A DNA stretch of 64,000 bases, from contig CM046877.1 in assembly GCA_025667525.1 (NCBI GenBank), forward strand, positions 31,755,255 to 31,819,254. The letters are read 5' to 3'. The notes below the pieces were generated by a model, which saw nothing but the letters and a program-made list of their open reading frames with translations, was not told the origin of the DNA and ran no database searches. How positions within the stretch are numbered: the stretch's first letter is position 1; the number at the start of each line of letters is the position of its first letter. Shown in pieces: positions 34,059-45,167 of this stretch. Both the position numbers and the translations under genes were made by a program. Source of the DNA: Glebionis coronaria. Its lineage: Eukaryota; Streptophyta; Magnoliopsida; Asterales; Asteraceae.

Positions 34059-36870
34059 ATGTTTGAATGAAACTGCTCACAAAATGACCATCACCATACG
34101 AACTTCTGTTTACAAATTAGGGTTTTTGTTTTGTTGTATATCTCATCCTAACTGATTATGAGATAACTAGACGAGTACCCGCGCATAGCGGCGGAAATTT
34201 CTAGTGGCATATAGTTAACGATGATATTATGGTAAGTTTTTCGTGCAACGTTCAATACATAACGTGAAAGATCAAAATGTAATTGAATATTGTTGATCAA
34301 ACATTCGCTAATTTAACTCAAGCAATAATTATTACCATGTACTATAATGGAACATATAAGAACATTTTCATAATATGAACATAACACATCTCATGTAAAG
34401 CAGGAATCTACCCACAAGCAGCAGATATACATGTCACTTTGTTATTAGCATAGTTAAAATTACATATTAGCTCACCATTGTTACCACCGAATTCATTGAG
34501 TTTGTCGCTATTAAAGGGTATTAGATAAATATGCTCAAAAGCGAACCTCATTCGAACTTCAAGTAACGAGTGCTTCACTTGCTCGATCATTCTCAGCTTC
34601 AAACTATATCCATATGATCAAGAAACACCAAAGAGTATATCCACACTTGATCAACACTACCAGTTCGAATCACGACAACTGCCACACCAGAAGCATCCAT
34701 TCCTGATAGTATACACATTGTTGAAAAATTCAATCACCCTAACCTAACCGACTGGAAACGCAACTAAGAACTTAGTGCATAACTTCTTGATCTTGAGCAT
34801 CATGGCTCAAAATTTACATATATAGTTATACCTCTTTAGCAGCAAGAATATCAGCTCGTTTGCGATAAAGCACACATCTCTAATTCAGCATCCAAAACAT
34901 TAAAGCAATTAGAAGTTCATAATAATGCTTATCATATATTTATACCCCACTTAAACCAATTTTTCATATCATATTGATCATGGTGATAATAATATAAGGA
35001 GTGAAAGCTTATTTTTTAGTATTTGACAGGGTGTTTGGGAGCTCATTTAAACAGCTTCTCAAATGAATCAATAACTCAAAACCATTTTCAAGTGAGAACT
35101 GTTGTTGGTAGATAATATATCATGACCAGCCAGCAAGCTTAAAGTACATATTTATTACTGGAGGCATACTCCTGTTAAATATTACACCAATAGCTAAACA
35201 TAAAATAACATCAAAGGTAATAAAAATTTGTACATGCATTAGTTGTGATACCTTTAATTTGAGTTGGTTGGTTTCTGTCAGAACAGATGCATGATTGTTT
35301 AATCTATTAAGACATAGGTCTTAATAGTGGTTTCAATTCATCTTGACCTTGGTCAATCGACTTCCATTTGTGCTTACAAATCCTCCACCACACCATCTAG
35401 CTCCCTCCTAGTTTCTTGGTTCTTTTCAAATGGTCGAATTTTTACCAACCTATATAGGAAAGTAGGTCACTAAAAGTTTGCCAAGGTTAACAATAACAGT
35501 GTCACTTTTATGAGTTAGAAAGTTTCTTTTATTCATGGTGTACTGTTTAAATAGTAGTAGGCCATATAAGAAAGTCTCATTTATCCCAATCCCGTCTAAA
35601 ATACAAAAGTTTCGTGTTGCATTCATAACCGGTAAAAAGAATCATAAGAAGTAAAAAAATTACCGAATTATTCTAGGGCTTCAGTTTCACACTCCAATAC
35701 ATATATGCATCATATCACCTTCAATAAGCTGGTGGTGGAATTAGAAGACACATTATATTTAGGCGCCCTGTAAATTGCAAAATAAACATATCATCATATC
35801 AAAGACTTCTAAAATATAAAGAACACGTTTCGAATTTAATAACCAATTTTACAATTCCAGAATGACGTATTGATATACTAACGATATACCTTCTAATCGA
35901 TTATGATTATCTCTAGATCAATCACTTTAATAAATCCTTGCTTTTATAAGCCCCATTAACATAATTCTCCCTACATGTATTTATAGAAGGGATTGTAAAT
36001 TTTTAATCAAACAGAAAATATTGTTATACGTTTCAAATAATGAGATGAATAAAACAAATCACACTTTAATACATAACTAAAATAAAACGCGGTTAAATTA
36101 CTGCACAAAACTATATATTCAACGTTTAAAAAATTTTCAAATTACATATTTCAAACATGGAATGTCTATCAAATTTTCAAATTACTATATATTCAACTCT
36201 AAAACTACTTAAAAATTTCCAGCCAACCATGCGTGTGGGTTTGATCATTGCCAGAGATAAAGGAGCACCATTTAATACATTCCATGATACAGATAGTTTC
36301 CAACTATAAAAATTTCAACCTTGCTATATATAATTTTGAGGAACACACGTTTTTTAACAGTTCTCATCTATATTCAACAATACCATATATAGATAGCAAT
36401 GAAGCTTATATGAGAAGCTTTGTTGAATTTTTTCAACTTTCAACATTTGCTATCCCTCCATTATAGATAGTATAGATATAGATTATGAATGTGATGATAA
36501 CATTTCATATATTCTAATAACTACTATATGTCCCTTGCTCATAGTCCAGCCCATGAAATTAAAGTATGGCCCATAAAAGCTAAAAGAAGGGACTTATGCT
36601 GGCTCGTGTTGCTGCGACGTACCATTTAGAAAGCTCCGAGTCAGGTGCTTAAATAGCCATATATACAGATTATCCCTGGCTCGGTTACAATGACTCTTTC
36701 CGGATCATGTATTCTCATTTGGTTGCTCGATATGATATTAAATATGTCACAAGCCTAAAACGTTATATGCTTAAAACCGCGTTTAATTTTTTTTTATACA
36801 TTATTGTGATCAGATAATCAGTTTTGCATAAGCTACTCACAAACTCATATCCGCATTTAAATACACGAAC
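34059..36870. other. Intergenic DNA upstream of gene C
   Basis: About 2.8 kb without a supportable gene. The promoter of gene C must lie next to 34059. A word ACGAGTACCCGCGCATAGCG near 34174-34193 resembles a motif common at ends of plant repeats. Short frames at 34408-34602 (minus) and 36248-36466 (plus) show no domain that I know. Confidence 0.4.
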
Positions 36871-37104
36871 ACTCTGTTCTCCAGTTTTTTTTTTAAGAAT
36901 GGAAAGGGAAGGGAAGGGAAATCATAATGTTTTTGTGTTCTTAAGTTTTTTTTAGAAAGGGAGGGTAGAGGAAGGGAAGAGGATAGGAATGTAATGTTGA
37001 TCCGTCCAATTTTGGGATGATCAGGAGGGAAAGCTTGTAATTAACAACATGGGCTTTGTTATATTACGTTTATATCCTCCTTTTTTATATACACCATCAT
37101 TCTA

Positions 37105-38580
37105 ACCTAGTTCCCAATGACGGCATAACCAGTTTATGGGGCAGTTTTTCAAAATTATCTGGAGCTCAAGCTATCAACGGGTAAGCATACACGTTTGTTA
37201 CTTTTTATTTTGTCACCAGTGACTCGTATATTAAGCTTTACTATTCCTTACGTTTGTAGCTTTAGATGATGAATTGTAATGCTGACAAGATTAATTCATG
37301 TTCGTTTAAATTTTCATGATTAGTGTAACTTTGATTAATTTAATGCCTTACCATGATCTATCTTGTGAACTAAAATGATGATGTGGCCCCTCATGCACCT
37401 TACAGTGACATTCCAAAGTCGATGATTTGTTCAATCAAAATTTGATTGCTCCTTGTGACTTATTGTTCCATAATAAATACAACTTTAGTATTTTATGTAG
37501 ATAAAGTTTTTTAGACATACAAATAGTGACGTACAGGGACGGATGCATGTAATAACTGTGGGGTGGCGGCGCCTCCATTGCTAGCCCGATACGATGAGAT
37601 TTTAGTGTAATTTTTGTTAAATTTTGAGCGTTTTTTAATATTGCCCCCCACTTGAAACTCAAAATGCCCCTCACTCACATACTAAAGTCCAACTTTTAAC
37701 ACTCAAAAACTTATAAATTCTTCATTTTTAAGTAAGAATACTCGATTTTTCGTTCCGATTCATGTCTTTCACCTCGCAATTGCCCAAAATCTTTTTGCCC
37801 CCCATATTTCAATTTTCTAGTTCCGCCACTGGTGACGTATGAGATAAGAAAACAAGATATTAGTTAAAGCTTGAACATGGTTATATAGAGGTTAAGAACT
37901 AGTATGTATGCATGATTATGTTGGACTGTATTGTTTTAACATGTTGGACTGTATTGATTTAGCATGCATAATGCATTATAGTATTGTTTTAGCATGTTGA
38001 AATGAATCAAATGCCTGACTATAGAATTGTTTTAGCACACAACAGATGGAATAGATGCAACTGTTCCTGGTGTACAACAATCTAATCGACTTGTTGAAGT
38101 AAATGAGATGTGGTGAGCACGTCAAAAGGAGAAAGAACTGGATGACAGAAAACGAGTTGAGGTACAAGTAATAGAGACTCCCAAAAGGATAGTAATAGGT
38201 ATGAGGAGTATGAAAGGAACCATAGTTCTTTGTGATCATCAAGCAAAAGTGCATGTGAAGATGGACTGAGAGACAACCAGATTGAAGAGTTCTTTCATTT
38301 AAGGGCAAAGCTTCGTAGGGGTGCGGTTGTTCTTGGTTTGTAAAGCATCTAGATATCGGCCTGATGACTTGGAGTATAGAGAAACTTAGGGTAATCGTGT
38401 TGTTCTTGGTCCTGATAAGCCTAGTAAATGTAAGTCATACTCATCTTCAGATGAGCAGTCTTCGTCGGATGAAAGTGAGAAAAATGCCAAAACAATAGTA
38501 GTTCAAAGAAGCACAGATGGAAAGATAAGTATAAAGATAAGAAGAAGAAAAAAGAAAGGGAGAAGAAAAGAAGTAAACAT
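37105..38580 (+). pseudogene. Unidentified plant gene fragment, Lys/Ser-rich
   Basis: An exon-like stretch ends at 37180 with the donor CAACGG|GTAAGC and reads SLWGSFSKLSGAQAING. Another begins after AACAG at 38046 and reads ATVPGVQQSNRLVEVNEMW, then a TGA, then ARQKEKELDDRKRVEVQV. Further on is SYSSSDEQSSSDESEK, then a very Lys-rich tail near 38520-38580. Several stops interrupt it. I do not recognise the family; a nuclear basic protein is plausible. Confidence 0.4.
37534..37831. mobile_element. hAT-like MITE
   Basis: This 298-bp unit has short inverted ends (CAGGGACGGA and, in reverse complement, CAGTGGCGGA). A perfect 8-bp duplication GTGACGTA lies at 37526-37533 and 37832-37839. The size, ends and 8-bp duplication fit the hAT superfamily. 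It is nested inside the 36871-38975 element. Confidence 0.85.
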
Positions 38581-38975
38581 TAAGAATCTTCAAGTGTCAG
38601 TTTGTATGTGATTGCAACCATCTGTGCATGCTTTGATGAATCCGTCCACGGGTGTTCCGTGTAGTCAGTTAGGGGATGATTCCAACAAATATATGTACTT
38701 CGTATGAGGAATAAAGTTTGAAGGTCTTTGTTAGTGATATCTGTTAAAATCAAATTAGTGTACATTTTGAAATACTAATATCCTTAAAGTTGCCCAGGGA
38801 TAATTTAGGGTAATTAAGTAATTATGTTAGGTTTCTTTTCCATTTTTTCCAACTAAAAATATAAACTAAAGAACATGAAATATTACACTTCCTTTCTTCC
38901 TCATATAACACCTTCCCATACCTTCCCATCCTCTCCTATTCCATTCTTTTAAAAAGAAACTTGAGAACAGAGCGG

Positions 38976-39435
38976 AACTGAAACCGATAACTAATGAAAC
39001 ATAATCTCATTCACCAACTATAGTTTTCACTAAATTAGTGATGGAAAGATCTTCATCCAACTCAATATTCCAATCCCCATATCTCATCTAAATCTAAATA
39101 TCTAATAATCTCAGTATCCTTGAACATCACCACAGACGCAAATCGATAGTACGACACATGGAAACAGAGAAAAGTTAGCAAAAACCAAAACTCAAACAAA
39201 CACATAAATCGTCAAATACGTTGCAACTTTTAACAAATACATTTTAAAGGAACTGTTATTAAAAATATAATAGGAAGTTATATAGATATGATGATCAGTT
39301 TAATGCATCCATCTTCTAGGCTTAGCATACATTATTTTCCTCTCCTTGTTCTCTTACGCTTGGTAGCAGTTCCAAACTTCTTCTGCTCTCTTAACAGATT
39401 AAATTAGCATTATGTCATCCGAGAGTTACAAAAAA
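38976..39435. other. 3' flank of pseudogene D
   Basis: The stretch 39280-39330 contains TTAATGCATCCATCTTC, also present in the 3' flank of gene E (near 53780). This supports common descent of D and E. No frame is visible. Confidence 0.4.
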
Positions 39436-39688
39436 CTAATTTGAATTTGGACGAGTCATTGCCCAAGCATTATGATCACGATCCCAAAGAATCCACATAT
39501 ACCTTAGAGAAGATATATTGAACACAAAAGTGGTGAGTGCTGGCTGGCTAAAGGGACAAGTCCACAAGTCCAGCTTTTCTAATTTTGAGCACCCCTTTGT
39601 TAACTCCACAAGTCCTGCATCAGACTCTCCTGCATAACCAAGAGAAAGATACCTCAAATTATGACCATACTTCTCGATATACCCCAAA
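39436..39688 (-). pseudogene. COI1-like F-box pseudogene D, C-terminal part
   Basis: The frame encodes the last LRRs (GYIEKYGHNLRYLSLGYAGE, CSKLEKLDLWTCPF, SSLRYMWILWD) and ends MTRPNSN, like gene C. The apparent start at 39687 is only the edge of the CACTA insertion. Reading across the insertion with one AAA copy removed restores the frame to the D segment at 51987. AAA at 39686-39688 is the left target duplication. Confidence 0.9.
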
Positions 39689-39713
39689 CACTACAAGAAA
39701 AGAGAGGGAACAT

Positions 39714-40096
39714 GTGACGGGGGTTTCCCTGGCGACATTGCTGACGTGGCGATAAAGCAGATTTACTTTTTGGTCAAAGTTTGACTAGGGTTTCCCTGGC
39801 GACAGTCGCCAAGGATAATCCGTCCAAAATCACGCGAAATTTTCCCTCCAAAGTTTCCCTGGCGACATGTCGCCAGGGAAACTTTGTCCAAAATTATCCC
39901 TGGCGACATGTCACCAGGGAAACTTCGTCCATCGTTCTTAACAAAAATTATTTTTGCTAATAACCTGTCAAACTTGTCGCCAGGGAAACTTTTGCCATAC
40001 GTAATTAGTTTCAAAGTTAAGCACAAAATGTGTGGCGGACTTTTACCCGCCAAATCCCAAAAGTTTCCCTGGCGACATGTCGCCAGAGAAACTCCC
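39714..40096. repeat. Left subterminal palindromic repeats of the CACTA element
   Basis: About ten half-sites TTTCCCTGGCGACA or their complements lie here, several as full palindromes joined at GACATGTC. In En/Spm elements subterminal repeats bind the TNPA protein, so the same role is inferred. Confidence 0.85.
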
Positions 40097-40142
40097 TGTC
40101 ATATATTTAATTAGTTTTTGCTTGTTATGAAAAATTATTAAT

Positions 40143-40342
40143 TGTTCCATATAATTATTATTTTAACTATCGATCCGATGTTATTTTATTTTTGCGACGT
40201 TTATATAATAAAAATGAGACATTTATAAAACAAATATATATTTATTCCAAATAATTATTATTTTAACTATCGATCCGATGTTATTTTATTTTTGCGACGT
40301 TTATATAATAAAAATGAGACATTTATAAAACAAACATTTATT
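40143..40342. repeat. Two-unit 100-bp tandem repeat
   Basis: A 100-bp unit containing ATCGATCCGATGTTATTTTA... (shown only in part as CGATCCGATGTTATTTTA) and GAGACATTTATAAAACAAA occurs twice in direct order, with few differences. No function is evident. Confidence 0.85.
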
Positions 40343-40442
40343 TATTCATAATATTATACATAGCCCTTGTGGAATCAAATGGAAAACTTACAAACAGACA
40401 TTACTAATCAACTTAAAGTTCGTGAAGTAGTGCAACCGATTA

Positions 40443-40961
40443 CTACTCAACGCTAAGATTTTCCATTTCATTTAAAAGCTCATGAAGTATTGCAGCCGAT
40501 TGACATGCGTGGTCTGGTCTTCAGGATGCCTTTCCATTTCTAGTCTTGCCTCTAACATCTTTATCTTTAGATCTTTGATCTTGCAATTTGAGCACTCAGT
40601 GGTTGCAGATTAAGAAGATCTTGTAGAAGAACTTGGACGTATTGAACGCCTTGAAGGAGAACCTTGAGGTGTTGAAGATCCAGAGGAAGATCTTATACGG
40701 AGTTGGAGATCTAGATCATCCTTCCATATAAAATTTCCACATCCATAATCTTGTTTTTTTTGTTGTTACAAAATAAAAAAAATGACATGACATGTTATTT
40801 TAAAAATCACACATATTACATAAATAAAAATACTTTAGATTGTTTACCTTCGAAAGAGGACATGCATAATAAAGTTTACCAAAGCTATGGTGTTGATGTG
40901 ACTGTCTCAACACTATATATCTATTTCCACATGTACACTTATAAGCTTCACGGGGATCCAT
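40443..40961 (-). pseudogene. GRF-type zinc-finger gene remnant carried by the CACTA element
   Basis: Exon 1 (40961-40848, 38 codons) reads MDPREAYKCTCGNRYIVL and ends YYACPLSK before a GTAAACA donor. The CxCG...CP spacing is that of a zf-GRF finger. Exon 2 (about 40762 down to 40443) continues YGCGNFIWKDDLDLQLRIR. It has a Ser/Thr/Pro/Arg linker, then TTECSNCKIKDLKIKMLEAR, a coiled-coil start, and a C-terminus SAAILHELLNEMENL in another frame. The acceptor before exon 2 no longer has AG in the right phase. A TAA interrupts the linker near 40610, and a frameshift lies near 40490. An in-frame TAG just upstream supports the start chosen. Similar short GRF proteins are abundant in Asteraceae annotations as I recall. 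The role is unknown. Confidence 0.75.
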
Positions 40962-41130
40962 CTGCTACCAAATCAGGTGGTGGTGGTGAGTTTGGTAGGA
41001 GATGATAAGTGTGTGTGTGCTGATGATAAGTGTGTGTGAATCCTTTTATGGTCAAAAAGTGAGGGAAATGGTTAACATTTTCCCGTCAATGTTTTCCCGC
41101 CAACGTTTTCCCGCCAATAGTTAAATGTTA

Positions 41131-42957
41131 GATGTTCAATGAATGACCCGGTTTGTTATGGTTATACGTTTGATGTTCAATGGATGGCCCGGTTGGTTAT
41201 GGTTATACGTTTGATGTTCAATGGATGACCCGGTTTGTTATGGTTATACGTTGGATGTTCAATGGACGACTCGACATGTGTTGGTTACACGTTAGATGTT
41301 CAATAAATGAGTCGGCATGTCTTGGTTACACGTTAGATTTTCAATGGATGAGTCGGTATGCATTTGTTAAACATTAGATGTTCAATGGATGAGTCGGTAT
41401 GTTTTGGTTACACGTTAGATGTTCAATGGATGAGTCGGTATGCATTTGTTAAACATTAGATGTTAAATGGTTACCGAATTAGAATAAATCGAGAAACTAA
41501 ACGGAATAAATCGGAATGAATTTAGAAATTAAACTGACTGGGATGATATTATTATTTTATAAATAATAATAATTATTTTATAAATAGTAATAATAATAAT
41601 TGTTCAATGGATGAGTCGGTATGCATTTGTTAAACATTAGATGTTCAATGGATGAGTCGGCATGTCTTGGTTACACGTTAGATGTTCAATGGATGACCCG
41701 GTTTGTTATGGTTATACGTTTGATGTTCAATGGATGACCCGGTTTGTTATGGTTATACATTTAATGTTAAATGGATGACCCGCTTTGTTATGGTTATACG
41801 TTGGATGTTCAATGGATGAGTCGGTATGCATTTGTTAAACGTTAGATGTTCAATGGATGAGTCGGTATGTGTTGGTTACACGTTAGATGTTCAATGGATG
41901 AGTCGGCATGTCTTGGTTACACGTTAGATGTTCAATGGATGACCCAGTTTGTTATGGTTATACGTTTGATGTTCAATGGATGAGTCGGCATGTCTTGGTT
42001 ACACGTGTTCAATGGATGATCCGGTTTGTTATGGTTATACGTTTGATGTTCAATGGATGACCCGGTTTGTTATGGTTATACGTTTGATGTTCAATGGATG
42101 ACCCGGTTTGTTATGGTTATACGTTGGATGTTCAATGGATAAGTCGGTATGCATTTGTTAAACGTTAGATGTTTAATGGATGAGTCGATATGTGTTGGTT
42201 ACACGTTAGATGTTCAATAAATGAGTCGGCATGTCTTGGTTACACGTTAGATGTTCAATGGATGAGTCGGTATGCATTTGTTAAACATTAGATGTTCAAT
42301 GGATGAGTCGGTATGTTTTGGTTACACGTTAGATGTTCAATGGATGAGTCGGTATGCATTTGTTAAACATTAGATGTTCAATTGATGAGTCGGCATGTCT
42401 TGGTTACACGTTAGATGTTCAATGGATGACCCGGTTTGTTATGGTTATACGTTTGATGTTCAATGGATGACCCGGTTTGTTATGGTTATACGTTTGATGT
42501 TCAATGGATGACCCGGTTTGTTATGGTTATACGTTGGATGTTCAATGGATGAGTCGGTATGCATTTGTTAAACGTTAGATGATCAATGGATGAGTCGGTA
42601 TGTGTTGGTTACACGTTAGATGTTCAATAAATGAGTCGACATGTCTTGGTTACACGTTAGATGTTCAATGGATGAGTCGGTATGCATTTGTTAAACATTA
42701 GATGTTCAATGGATGAGTCGGTATGTTTTGGTTACACGTTAGATGTTCATTGGATGAGTAGACATGTCTTGGTTTCATGTTAGATGTTCAATGGATGAGT
42801 AGACATGTCTTGGTTACACGTTAGATGTTCAAAGCATGAGTCAGCATGTCTTGGTTACACGTTAGATGTTCTATGGATGACTCGACATGTCTTGGTTACA
42901 TGTTAGATGTTCCATGGATGAGTCGGTATGCATTTGTTAAACGTTAGATGTTAAATG
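41131..42957. repeat. 41-bp minisatellite with higher-order structure
   Basis: About 41 units of 41 bp, each beginning GATGTTCAATGGATGA, fall into three subtypes (ACCCGGTTTGTTATGG, AGTCGGTATGCATTTG, AGTCGGCATGTCTTGG). The order of subtypes recurs with a period near 400 bp (compare 42028 and 42428). A 130-bp AT-rich spacer at 41471-41600 also follows the array at 42948-43090, so a block of about 1.5 kb was itself duplicated. Confidence 0.92.
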
Positions 42958-43184
42958 GTTACCGAATTAGAATAAATCGAGAAACTAAACGGAATAAATC
43001 AGAATGAATTTAGAAATTAAACTGACCGGGATGATATTATTATTTTATAAATAATAATAATAATTTTATAAATAGTAATAATAATTATTATTATTTTATA
43101 AATAATAATAATAATTATAATTTTATTACTAATTATAATAATACATAAGTAACAATAAATTTTATTTTCACAAAAATTATCCCT

Positions 43185-43447
43185 TGCGACATATTTGACT
43201 ATCCCTGGCGACATGTCGTCAGGGATAGTTTCCCTGGCGACACGTCGCCAGGGAAGGTTTCGGAGATACGACAAAACAATTTAGGTACGTGTATATGCGT
43301 TGAAAAGTCAAAGGTATCCCTGGCGACATGTCGACAGGGAAACTTTGTCGCACCCCTCCAAAAACTTTCAATAACGCGCGTTTTTGGCTAAACGACAAAA
43401 GTAGATAGTATCCCTGGCGACATGTCGCCAGGGATTGTCGCCAGGGA
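43185..43447. repeat. Internal cluster of CACTA palindromic repeats
   Basis: Four more CCCTGGCGACATGTCG-type sites lie about 3.5 kb inside the left end, and a single one at 44064-44090. Subterminal repeats normally stop a few hundred bases in, so this looks like an older left end buried by later growth or insertion. Confidence 0.75.
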
Positions 43448-43494
43448 AACTATGGCCCTATATTGACCAGATCTGCTTCTCTTTTCTCACAACA

Positions 43495-43990
43495 CTTATC
43501 CAAAAAAAAAACTCATCTTCTTCGCTGCTGTTGCTGATGTATCACCACCACCACCACTCTCCTCCACACCCTTCGCTGCTATATCACCACCACCACCACT
43601 CACCACCACCACTCACCACCACTCTCCTCCACACCTGCACACGTGCACTCACCACCACTCACCACCATCTCCATTCGCCAACACCACCAGCACGCCATCT
43701 ACATTCACTGGCACCACCACCACCGCAATCTATATTAAGGTTTTTTATATAATTTAAATTTTAATTGATAGTTTAAGGTTATTTTTATATAATTTTTTTT
43801 ATAATTTATATTGTAATTGATTTTTTATATAACTTATATTATAATTGATAGTATATTTGGTTTTGTTTTTACATATCCGGTCACCGCAGCCGAGTCCCGA
43901 CCGTAGACGAGCCCGACCACAGCCGAGTCCCGACCGCAGCCGAGCCCCGACTACAGCCGCGCCCCGACCACAGCCGAGACCCAACCACTC
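43495..43990. repeat. CAC-rich and CCGAGCCCCGACC-rich low-complexity blocks
   Basis: A pyrimidine-biased CACCACCACC block (43530-43720) and a GC-rich tandem of about seven CCGAGYCCCGACCACAG units (43880-43983) lie in otherwise AT-rich DNA. A His/Pro/Thr frame crosses the first block, but I do not regard it as a gene. Both blocks recur in copy 2 (57000-57180 and 57335-57440). Confidence 0.7.
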
Positions 43991-44170
43991 TTTAACGGTA
44001 TGTTTTTTTAACTTTTAATTGTAATTGATAATACATATTGTTTTTTTTAGTTTTTTTAGATTCCCTGGCGACATGTCGTCCGGGATGTTTAAACTTGTTA
44101 ATTTTAGTTAAACGTAAATCCAAACACTCCTTATGTTACCTATTTGATGAGAATAAATTATAATAATCTT

Positions 44171-44550
44171 TTTTGGATAAGCTGATTTCAAACAGGTTAA
44201 CCTGGCTTATCAGAATAAGTTGTTTGATAACAGCTTATCCTAATAAGCTTATCAGGATAAGCTGTTTGATAACAACTTATCCTGATAAGCTTATCAGAAT
44301 AAGCTGTTTGAAAACAGCTTATCCTGATAAGCTTATCAGAATAAGCTGCTTATTCTGATAAGCTTATCGGGATAAGCTGTTTTCAAACAGCTTACTTTGA
44401 TAAGCTTATCGGGATAAGCTGTTTTCAAACAACTTATTCTAATAAGCTTATCAGAATAAGCTGTTTGAAAACAGCTTATTCTGATAAGCTTATCGGGATA
44501 AGCTGTTTTCAAACAACTTATTCTGATAAGCTTATCAGAATAAGCTGTTT
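44171..44550. repeat. Palindrome array with AAGCTT centres, copy 1
   Basis: About nine head-to-tail units, each a near-perfect palindrome of roughly 40 bp centred on TGATAAGCTTATCA with outer arms AACAGCTTATTC. It begins after TTTGATGAGAATAA and ends before TTGTTTTTATTATA. The same boundaries occur around the array in the TNPA-like intron. Confidence 0.9.
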
Positions 44551-44720
44551 TTATTATATGATATAAATGTTTTATTGGACTAAGCCTTAGGAATGTTTTA
44601 GGATTTTAGCGATTAATTTCGGAAAATTCCCGTCTGAAATTGATCAACCTATAGAAAACCCGTCCGAAGTTAATTTATTAGGAATTAACTTCGGAAAGTC
44701 CCCTGTTTGGGACTGCTTTT

Positions 44721-44914
44721 TGAATGTTTTGTCTCATTTAGGATATGAATGCGTATAACCGATTTAGTATTTGAGATGATTTCGACAGTGTTTCTCCTTT
44801 ACTCCTACGAATATGTCTTTAAACACATATTTGGGGAGTTGAGGGGAAATTCTGCCGAAATTTTCTCAAATAGTAAATCGGTTATACGCATTCATATATG
44901 AGACGAAACATTCA
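44721..44914. repeat. 194-bp hairpin upstream of the transposase gene
   Basis: Sequence from TGAATGTTTTGTCTCATTTA onwards is matched in reverse complement by the end (AAATGGTTATACGC.. and GAAACATTCA) with arms of about 95 bp and almost no loop. It lies 250 bp before the TNP2 start codon and is kept in copy 2 (58132-58324). Confidence 0.8.
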
Positions 44915-45167
44915 AAGGGTGGGTTAGGATTGCCTTCCATAGTTGCACTAGGTGAACATACTATTTTCTATACTTGATAATTATATCTTTTAATAAATAT
45001 TATTATATAATTATATATATAAATAATAATTATATATTTTATAATTATTTTTTATAATTTGATATAATACATATTATTATTTATGAAATATATAATAATT
45101 ATTTTTTAAAATTCCTTGTGTTAATTAAGTTGCATATAATAACTAAATGTATCGTTAAAACACAGTT

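Larger units (their letters stand above)
36871..38975. mobile_element. Candidate inverted-end element with captured gene pieces
   Basis: The left end (CTCTGTTCTCCAGTTTTTTT, then GAATGGAA and polypurine) is matched by the reverse complement of the right end near 38925-38974 (CTCTGTTCTCAAGTTTCTTT, then GAATGGAATAGG). The left arm appears twice (36872 and about 36935). The inside holds exon-like blocks and a nested hAT MITE. No target duplication was found, so the class is unknown. Confidence 0.45.

Noticed and set aside
34408..34602. Minus-strand 64-codon frame upstream of gene C
   Set aside because: It shows no domain, no splice context and no repeat in the other F-box loci.
43435..43752. His-, Thr- and Pro-rich frame in the CACTA element (also at 56891-57358)
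   Set aside because: It comes from a CACCACC low-complexity block. Frames shift between the two copies without keeping one protein.
43799..43984. Gly/Arg-rich minus-strand frame
   Set aside because: It translates the GC-rich CCGAGCCCCGACC tandem repeat and has no family match.
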